Shown here: positions 57,909 to 64,000 of the stretch, one piece after another
How the letters are laid out: every line of letters begins with the position of its first letter
Position numbering within the stretch: position 1 is the stretch's first letter
Assembly: GCF_964026405.1 (NCBI RefSeq)
Contig: NZ_OZ032146.1
Coordinates: 186,001 to 250,000 of the forward strand
From: Candidatus Tisiphia endosymbiont of Dascillus cervinus
Lineage (GTDB): Bacteria; Pseudomonadota; Alphaproteobacteria; Rickettsiales; Rickettsiaceae
Direction: 5' to 3'
DNA length: 64,000 bases
Notes under the pieces: generated by a model
What the model saw: only the letters and a program-made list of their open reading frames with translations
Told to the model about the DNA's origin: nothing
Databases searched by the model: none
Made by a program: the position numbers and the translations under genes

Positions 57909-59589
57909 ATTTTATGACTTCCTGCCAAACATCACTATCAACCTCCAAAAAAGGCTGGATCATTAATTGTTTTAACAATGAATGATGCTCATTAAAATCA
58001 GGTACTAGTTCTTGTATCCTTTTTGTTACATTATCACCAATATGTATTTTTTCCGAGGCTTTTTTGTATAATGCTAGATAATATAATGGCAAAAATTTAT
58101 TAAAGTCTACGGAACCTATTTTGCCTTTTTCTATATTACTTGAATCTAAATTATACTCAAAACTTATGTCACCTGAGTTAGAATCAGGATGATCTGATAT
58201 GGTTCTTAAAAAATACTTCGTACCTTCTTTGTATACAATACGACTATCTTCTGAGAATGTTTTAAACCTACCCAAGTTAAAGAAATAATTGGTTATAATA
58301 TCCGTTGCCTTTAAATAATTATTGAAGACAATAAGTCCCTTAATATCAAATTTTCTAAATGCATCTAGCCTGCATTCACTTGATAATCGAAATCCGGTAT
58401 TATTAGAAAACAAACTAAGATTATTTATTTGAGCTCTCATTATATCTTTTTTTCTAGCAAGAAAATTTATATCTAAATCAAAAATATATTGATGGTTCTC
58501 TAATTCAGTCAAGTTGAATTTATCTTTATTACTGTTAATATACTGTAATTCTTCTATTAAAGATGAACTATTAGGGAGTAGCGATATATATGACAATAAA
58601 TACTGTATAGAATTCAATATATTATCGGAAAATCCTGGCTTCAAATCAATTTTTGATTTAACCTTAAGATGACTATCATTGCTACCTTCTTCTACTTTAC
58701 TTTGATACAATAAAGTAGTCAAGGATTCTTGGATACTACTTGAAAACTTGCTGGATATCATTTTTATTTCCAAATCTTTAGCAAATTCACTATATAAAGA
58801 TTTATTAGTTTTTATATAAAACTTACCTTCAAAACTAAAAGGTATCGGCCAAGCAAATCTATATAATAAAAGACCAGCTGGTATTCTTCTGTTTATAATA
58901 TTACTTTCTAAGATGTTTGTTGAATAAGTAACATTTAATTTTTGTGGCACATTATTTTTAAAATCTTCTAGATCAGTATAATATTTATTCCTTTCTAGTG
59001 AAAATGAAATAATTGTATGATCTTCATCATATAATTTCTGCCCGTCAACTAAATCAAAAATTTTTGTTTTCTCAGATGTTAATTCCAACTTTTTTATAAA
59101 ATTTATAATTTCAAACGGATCTTTTTTTTGTATAAAAATCTTAAATAATTTAAAGCTTAAAGGCATTTTGGCTATAAAAGAATAATTACCACTTTCGAAT
59201 TTTGTACCAAATCCCAACTCAATAGGTTTATAGCGACCTGTTGCGTCACCAAAATAACTAACAAAGCAAGCCTGTTTCAGTAAATCATAACCTATATAAA
59301 TCGGGGAATTAAATTCAATTATACTATTCTCTCCCTCTTCATGCCAACCAATTACTTGCAAGGCAATTTTAAACGGAAAACCATAGCTAACAACTTTATT
59401 AAATTTAATGAAATATTTTTGTTCACTATCTATCGAATTAGCAGCGATATAGCGGTTACTATATTGCCCATTAATCTTACTAGCTACAGAAGTAACAATT
59501 ACCAACCATGAAATGGTATAAATCAATAGGATTACAGCAATTATAACTGATATATATATTAACTTTTTTCGCATGCTCATTAACTTCAA
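57907..59589 (-). CDS. DUF2125-like exported protein (paralogue 2)
   Basis: The 560-residue protein has one N-terminal membrane anchor (residues 11-33, IYISVIIAVILLIYTISWLV). A large beta-rich exported region follows, with the SYGFPFKIALQVIGW block near residue 70 that is shared with the DUF2125-like gene at 30348 (SGFPIRFQIHL). Function unknown. The first Mets (1, 4 and 6) are close together and the true start is uncertain. The stop TAA is formed with the final bases of repeat D2. Confidence 0.65.
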   Translation of the reverse strand: MKLMSMRKKLIYISVIIAVILLIYTISWLVIVTSVASKINGQYSNRYIAANSIDSEQKYFIKFNKVVSYGFPFKIALQVIGWHEEGENSIIEFNSPIYIGYDLLKQACFVSYFGDATGRYKPIELGFGTKFESGNYSFIAKMPLSFKLFKIFIQKKDPFEIINFIKKLELTSEKTKIFDLVDGQKLYDEDHTIISFSLERNKYYTDLEDFKNNVPQKLNVTYSTNILESNIINRRIPAGLLLYRFAWPIPFSFEGKFYIKTNKSLYSEFAKDLEIKMISSKFSSSIQESLTTLLYQSKVEEGSNDSHLKVKSKIDLKPGFSDNILNSIQYLLSYISLLPNSSSLIEELQYINSNKDKFNLTELENHQYIFDLDINFLARKKDIMRAQINNLSLFSNNTGFRLSSECRLDAFRKFDIKGLIVFNNYLKATDIITNYFFNLGRFKTFSEDSRIVYKEGTKYFLRTISDHPDSNSGDISFEYNLDSSNIEKGKIGSVDFNKFLPLYYLALYKKASEKIHIGDNVTKRIQELVPDFNEHHSLLKQLMIQPFLEVDSDVWQEVIK

Positions 59590-59592
59590 TTT

Positions 59593-59896
59593 ACGCGAAT
59601 TTGGGATAAGAATTTGTCAATTCTTATCCCAAATTCAGTGAAATTATAGATTGCTTCGTCGACCTATGGTCTCCTCGCAATGACGTTTTATAAGCGTATA
59701 TGTCTATTAGCGAGCGAACGTACGTGAGCGTGGCAATCCATTTTGCTAAAAACATGATTTTAAAAGATTAAAATTATGTTTTTAGCTTTAGAAAGGTTTA
59801 AAATGCATTCGCAAAATCGTTTTAAGAATACATTTTCCCTTATATTAAAGCCAATTCGGGATAAGAATTAACTAATTCTTATCCCGAATTGGGGTC
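59593..59896. repeat. Multi-hairpin repeat B4 with hairpin 3 replaced by another repeat
   Basis: Both terminal palindromes (59594-59637 and 59852-59895), the AT hairpin (59753-59785) and hairpin 1 (59801-59835) are present. Where hairpin 3 should be, a 95-base piece of the family C repeat (59650-59744, GATTGCTTCGTCGACC to GTGGCAATCCAT) is found. Hairpin 1 has also decayed: its loop is GCAAAATCGTTTTAA and its stem has a mismatch. The right end touches the tlc stop codon. Confidence 0.85.
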
Positions 59897-61409
59897 AATT
59901 ACATAACTTCACATATTCCCGGTTTAGTTGTACTATATTCCAAAACCACAAAATAACTATAATAATAAAAATTGTTAGTAAATAAACTACTATTGAATCA
60001 CATGTGGCAGTAGGCACTATAATAAATATAAAAGACTGGATAAAAGCTCCTAAGGACTTACCAAATTTAATACCAATAACCTCAACAGCAGCTTTACCTT
60101 TTGTTCGAAGTTCTAATGATAAAGGAATATATGCCATTTCCTTTGTTGAATCAAATAACGAATATTTAGTTGATTTACTTAAAATATTTTGTACTCCTCC
60201 GATAATTACAGCCACATAAATTGGATTAAAGTCTTTTATACCAAAACTTATATATTCTGAAAAAATAACAAAGATAAAAAACATTAAGCCAGTTATCAAA
60301 AGCATTAAGGGTGTTAATAATGCTGAAATTAACCAAGTAAATTTCCTAATCACATTACTACCAACTATCATAAAAGTAACGCTGGAAATTCCCATCCAAA
60401 TATTAAACCTACCCATAAAATGTATATAATCTAACATATTGGAATTAAGCTCCCTTACCTTAGCTTTCCACGGACCTTCCACTATATTAATTAGTAGTGC
60501 ATAACAAATTATCAATAAAGCAATGCGTCCAATATATTTTGAGTTAATAACCAACCTTATACTATCCATAAGTGATAAGGAAGTTTTTGCCTGTATTTGA
60601 ACTATTTGGAAATCAGCCTTTAGCACCTCGTCATTCAAAATAAGATAATTAATTAACCTAAATAACAGCATGGAAATTATACCAACAAACACTATTATAG
60701 AAATAACAGGTTGTAGCATTAGTTCTGATTTATATTGCAAATCTTCATTTATTATAACTTGAGCATCGACTACCCCTCGTACATTTGAGAAAGCTACTAA
60801 TATATTGCCAGCTAAAATCAGACCAACATTACCTACCATTCCTAAAATTGGATAGAAACGTTTCGCTTTACTGGTATCAAAAATATTATTAGCAAATTGC
60901 CAAAACATTAGATTAATAATTACTGCACTCCATAATTCTGAACAGATATACATGAGAGCATAACTCCATTTACCCATTATCTTGATAAACCATCGAAAAT
61001 TAGGATACAATGATACTAAATGTTCTACCTGCTCAGCATTTGGATGATAAAACTCCTGATTAGGGTAAATGATATAAGCAAATATCAGGAAAAAAAGCAA
61101 AAAACTCAAAATTACTATATAAAAAATATATTCAAAACGTACGTGATTACTAAGTTTTACATATATTATAGTAAATAATATAGAGGAAGGAAGAACAAAC
61201 CAAAGTTTTAGGAAACTAATGACTTCTGCTCCTATTGATGGTATGACCAATCCGTCCTTAACGGATCTAAGTGTTCCAAAATTAAAAAGAATACACAGCA
61301 TCATTAATGCCATAGGCAAAAAAAGTTTCAATTCCTCTCTTTCTATAGGCCAAATGATTTCCTGAATTTTAGTAAAAATACTTTTGAATGGTAACATTAT
61401 TTTATACAA
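59895..61409 (-). CDS. tlc: Tlc-type ATP/ADP or nucleotide transporter
   Basis: Tlc proteins exchange host ATP for ADP or import other nucleotides across the bacterial membrane. The 504-residue protein has about twelve spans and family blocks: IWPIEREELKLFLPMALMML, NFGTLRSVKDGLVIP, YICSELWSAVIINLMFWQFA, EGPWKAKVREL and STKEMAYIPLSLELRTKGKA. Rickettsia usually carry several Tlc paralogues with different nucleotide specificity, and sequence alone does not tell which this is. Confidence 0.93.
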   Translation of the reverse strand: MYKIMLPFKSIFTKIQEIIWPIEREELKLFLPMALMMLCILFNFGTLRSVKDGLVIPSIGAEVISFLKLWFVLPSSILFTIIYVKLSNHVRFEYIFYIVILSFLLFFLIFAYIIYPNQEFYHPNAEQVEHLVSLYPNFRWFIKIMGKWSYALMYICSELWSAVIINLMFWQFANNIFDTSKAKRFYPILGMVGNVGLILAGNILVAFSNVRGVVDAQVIINEDLQYKSELMLQPVISIIVFVGIISMLLFRLINYLILNDEVLKADFQIVQIQAKTSLSLMDSIRLVINSKYIGRIALLIICYALLINIVEGPWKAKVRELNSNMLDYIHFMGRFNIWMGISSVTFMIVGSNVIRKFTWLISALLTPLMLLITGLMFFIFVIFSEYISFGIKDFNPIYVAVIIGGVQNILSKSTKYSLFDSTKEMAYIPLSLELRTKGKAAVEVIGIKFGKSLGAFIQSFIFIIVPTATCDSIVVYLLTIFIIIVILWFWNIVQLNREYVKLCN

Positions 61410-61436
61410 AAAATTACCTAAAGACTAACACTATTT

Positions 61437-61635
61437 AACCTGAGTTGCCAATTAATTTATAAGAGCAGAGCTAGGTTTTATGAACATTTGAAGTTAATTT
61501 GTAACATTAAAACACTTAATAAAAACTATATTTTTTAGAAATATGTTTGTATTAAAAATGTTTTAGTATCGAGCCTCACATGAAACCAGCGTTAAATATA
61601 GCTTTTGCCAGTATAATTAATTGGCAACTCGGGTT
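61437..61635. repeat. MITE-like repeat, family F, copy F3 (inverted)
   Basis: Reverse-complement copy of F2 with the same ends, AACCTGAGTTGCCAATTAAT and ATTAATTGGCAACTCGGGTT. It fills half of the 406-base gap between tlc and the transglycosylase gene. The remaining 180 bases are AT-rich with no gene. Confidence 0.9.
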
Positions 61636-61815
61636 ATTTAACATAGATAATGTAATGAAGCCAAACTAAACCTTTTAAAGCTCTATGTTAATAAAGTCAA
61701 TGAAAATAAGCATATTTTTCTATTAACAAAATATTTATGTGACAAAATTATAGGACAACGAGACATAACTTGCCTTGTAGGAAAATTTTTAATATGCTAC
61801 AAAAGATAAAGTAAA

Positions 61816-62553
61816 ATGATAATAATTATGTCCATTAGGTCAATATTAGCCATATATTTATTGTTTCTTTTTCCATTATATTTATATGTTAATGTAGCAT
61901 ATGCTAATATAGACGTAGAAATTGCTGAATCACATAAATGCTCAAGGATGTTTCCTTACTTTGAAAAGGTACATAAAATTCCTCCTAATACGTTACACTC
62001 GATAGCTTTAAAAGAATCGGGCAAAAAACATACTGAATATAAAATTAAAGTGGTTTGGCCTTGGACTGTCAATGTTGAAGGTAAAGGATATTATTTTAAT
62101 ACTAAAAAAGAGGCAACATCATTTGTAAAAAAACAAATTATTCAAGGCAAAGAAAATATTGATGTAGGATGTATGCAAATCAACTTAAAACATCATTTAA
62201 ATGCATTTAACTCTTTAAATCAAGCTTTTGATCCTAAGAAAAACGTCGCCTATGCTGCTAAATTCCTAAAAGCTAAATATGATCAGTTAGGTAGTTGGCA
62301 CAAAGCAATTGCTCATTACCATTCAGCCACCCATGAGTTTGGCTCTAAATATAAACAAGATGTTATCAAAATTGCTAACAATATGGACTTGTATAAAAAC
62401 TCTATTAACATGTATAGTGGATACAATTATTATAATAATACACCTCCTCTGCCAACAAACATGCTTTTGAGGAATAAACAGAGAGCTTCATTTGAAAGTA
62501 ATATTAGGAAATATAAGAGTAATATTATGGTAGTATTACCAAGAGCTAGCTAG
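61816..62553 (+). CDS. Lytic transglycosylase (SLT domain)
   Basis: Cleaves peptidoglycan glycan strands. The 245-residue protein has a signal peptide (about residues 1-30, ending VAYA). The catalytic Glu is in SIALKESGKKH, and PWTVNVEGKGYYF, IDVGCMQINLKHH and WHKAIAHYHSATHEFG complete the SLT fold. VirB1-like enzymes of type IV secretion have the same layout, but no secretion genes are nearby. The start may be Met 1 or Met 5. The next gene begins directly after the stop. Confidence 0.88.
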   Translation: MIIIMSIRSILAIYLLFLFPLYLYVNVAYANIDVEIAESHKCSRMFPYFEKVHKIPPNTLHSIALKESGKKHTEYKIKVVWPWTVNVEGKGYYFNTKKEATSFVKKQIIQGKENIDVGCMQINLKHHLNAFNSLNQAFDPKKNVAYAAKFLKAKYDQLGSWHKAIAHYHSATHEFGSKYKQDVIKIANNMDLYKNSINMYSGYNYYNNTPPLPTNMLLRNKQRASFESNIRKYKSNIMVVLPRAS

Positions 62554-62603
62554 AGGTAACAATTATATTTGATCGTGAGAAGTTAAAATCTAATCGTGAC
62601 AAA

Positions 62604-63353
62604 GTGGTGGATAATATCGCTGAGTGTTCGTTTTTTAAATATGCAGCATTCGATATTATTGAACGTCTAAATATTATTGATAAAGAATTTCCTGATATTT
62701 TAGATTTAGAATGTCGTACTGGTATACTAACTAAACTATTAGTGCAGAACTATAACTATGCTATAATTGTAGCGGCTAGTGCATCAAATGTTATGTTACA
62801 ATCGTTTGACCATACTCCCAAATTACTAGTTGATGAAGAAAACTTACCATTTAAAGCAGCTAGTTTTGACCTAATAACTTTTTCCTTGGGTCTACACTGG
62901 ATCAATGATGTACAAAATTTTCTGTTACAGATAAAACGTATTTTAAAACCAAATGGTCTATTTATTGGTAATTTTATCGGTGGTAACAGCCTAAAAGAAC
63001 TACGAATGAAATTCATTGAAACTGAAATAGCATTAAGTCGTCCTCACTTTCAACATGTTTCCCCTTTTATCCATTTTGATCACGTAACACCTTTACTAGG
63101 ACAGGCAGGATTCACAGAAATTATCGTTGATTATGAAAATATTCAACTGAGCTATAAAAGCCCTTTAGATTTCATTAGAGAATTAAAGAATATTGGAGAA
63201 TCCGGAGCGTTATTAAAAAACTCTCATAACATGATATCGAAGCAAATGCTTTCTATTCTAAGCAATGATACTAACACTTTTACCGAACAAATTAATATAA
63301 TTAGCTTCATTGCCTCTCCGAGTAAAAATAGTATAAAAATAACCAGTATTTAA
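62604..63353 (+). CDS. SAM-dependent methyltransferase, BioC/NDUFAF5-like
   Basis: The 249-residue reading from GTG 62604 has a SAM fold: ILDLECRTGILTKLL (Glu where Gly is usual), LVDEENLPFKAASFDLITFS, LGLHWINDVQNFLLQIKRIL and KPNGLFIGNFIGG. The last matches the BioC-like/NDUFAF5 group. The homologous frame extends upstream to IIFDREKLKSNRDK (from 62561), where the family's usual Met position reads GTA, so the true start is unclear. A rare ATT start, or loss of the start codon, is possible. It follows the transglycosylase closely. Confidence 0.75.
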   Translation: MVDNIAECSFFKYAAFDIIERLNIIDKEFPDILDLECRTGILTKLLVQNYNYAIIVAASASNVMLQSFDHTPKLLVDEENLPFKAASFDLITFSLGLHWINDVQNFLLQIKRILKPNGLFIGNFIGGNSLKELRMKFIETEIALSRPHFQHVSPFIHFDHVTPLLGQAGFTEIIVDYENIQLSYKSPLDFIRELKNIGESGALLKNSHNMISKQMLSILSNDTNTFTEQINIISFIASPSKNSIKITSI

Positions 63354-63446
63354 AATAGTAGGAAAAAATAAGCATTTATAGCTTGCTCTTACTTTCTCCT
63401 TACATTATTATAATAATCATAGCTAATATACATAATATGGTATCTT

Positions 63447-63688
63447 ATGAAAGCACAGTGCTCAACAGTTACAAGTAAGGGACAAGTTACTATCCCATCA
63501 TATATTAGAAACAAGCTACACTTATCTTCTGGCAGTAAATTAGAGTTCATTATACAAGATGGCTCTTTTATAGTAGTGCCATTAATAAGCCAGTTAAAAA
63601 TTTAAAAGGAATACTTCCCAAACCGAAAACACCATTAAGTATCGAAGATATGAATGAATCCATTAAGAGTGGATATGATCGGAATTGA
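63447..63688 (+). pseudogene. vapB: AbrB-type antitoxin VapB, frameshifted
   Basis: ATG 63447 encodes MKAQCSTVTSKGQVTIPSYI and KLHLSSGSKLEFIIQDGS, an AbrB/SpoVT domain. It then shifts near 63580: the frame as written stops at 63603-63605. A single missing base would restore PVKNLKGILPKPKTPLSIED and MNESIKSGYDRN, the toxin-binding tail, ending at 63688. It overlaps the vapC start (ATGATCGGAATTGA). Confidence 0.75.
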
Positions 63689-63795
63689 TACTAATGTTTT
63701 AATTCGTTATTTGATTCAAGATGACGAAGTACAGAGTAGCAAAGCTACAAAATTAATTGAGCAATATTCAGGTATTAGTGGTTCTATATTTATTA
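63675..63795 (+). pseudogene. vapC: PIN toxin VapC, cut by IS copy 4
   Basis: ATG 63675 gives MIGIDTNVLIRYLIQDDEVQ, the first PIN Asp motif, then SSKATKLIEQYSGISGSIFI. The gene is then interrupted at 63796 by the IS end. The remaining acidic residues are lost from this side. The frame would continue 53 codons into the IS. The pair is therefore doubly inactivated. Confidence 0.8.
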
Positions 63796-64000
63796 CAAAA
63801 CTTACGCTATGTAAGGTTCTAAATAGCGTAAAGAGGGTGAACGTAACTGCTGTTGCATATAATGATCTAAAAGCCCTAACTTTATTTGATAAACCGTCTT
63901 ACCTATTTTGTGTGCAGTTCTTTTTAGAAAAGCCCACACTAAAAATGCACAACTAATGTGATTACGCTGGATGCGTTGTTTTCTGCATTGGCATCGTTCT
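63796..64000 (-). mobile_element. Insertion sequence, copy 4 (partial, runs off the window)
   Basis: Starts with CAAAACTTACGCTATG and continues with the same sequence as the 3' part of copies 1 and 2, including the end of the transposase gene on the minus strand. The left flank is ATTA. The right end is outside the window, so target duplication cannot be judged. Confidence 0.9.

Overview
The window is AT-rich, gene-dense in short operons, and loaded with palindromic repeats, broken genes and insertion sequences. The gene set points to an obligate intracellular member of the Rickettsiaceae (Rickettsia or a close relative such as Megaera). The pointers are a Tlc-type nucleotide transporter, tandem Adr-like surface beta-barrels, an AmpG permease, an RNHCP protein, split RelA/SpoT genes, a ChpT phosphotransferase, and an in-frame palindromic insert inside a protein gene. 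No rRNA, tRNA or CRISPR array was seen.

Layout. 0.5-9 kb: LPS genes (kdsD-lptC-lptA-lptB, minus strand), two Adr-like porins, an RNHCP protein, exonuclease III, and a DUF2269/SDR-DoxX pair. 9-17 kb: a (p)ppGpp synthetase, gmk with DUF465, ubiX, carbonic anhydrase, a vapBC pair, groES/groEL split by a repeat, and an unknown gene behind a long structured leader. 17-22 kb: a proline-rich candidate effector, ppiD with an in-frame palindromic insert, and tpiA-secG-kdsA. 22-25 kb: three consecutive broken genes (HD hydrolase, MFS transporter, methyltransferase). 25-34 kb: ffh, pgi, two lipoproteins, decayed mobile DNA, and the hscB-hscA-fdx iron-sulfur operon. 34-46 kb: ampG, IS copy 1, rpmI-rplT, a group II intron remnant, a second broken HD gene, acpP-fabF, a broken terC, yqgE, cvpA, a leucine-rich-repeat protein cut by IS copy 2, and a broken MNT-HEPN gene. 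46-64 kb: sdhA-chpT, an NB-ARC/TPR gene cut by IS copy 3, def-fmt, ligA, ispB, a DUF2125-like protein, tlc, a lytic transglycosylase, a methyltransferase, and a second vapBC destroyed by a frameshift and IS copy 4.

How the genes work together. kdsD and kdsA make Kdo, and lptABC export LPS. Fdx, HscA and HscB mature Fe-S proteins such as SdhAB. Ffh, SecG, PpiD and GroESL serve export and folding. Def and Fmt handle formyl-Met. Tlc imports nucleotides, and AmpG plus the transglycosylase recycle or remodel the wall. The intact (p)ppGpp synthetase sits with two ruined HD hydrolase genes.

The most interesting signal is a family of about 250-bp repeats built from five ordered hairpins. Two diverged subfamilies keep every stem by paired changes, and the loops of two separate hairpins are complementary, 10 of 10 bases in one subfamily. 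This suggests a folded RNA or DNA with a kissing-loop contact. Copies that lost one partner hairpin have changed the other loop. All repeat and pairing statements come from reading by eye and were not computed.
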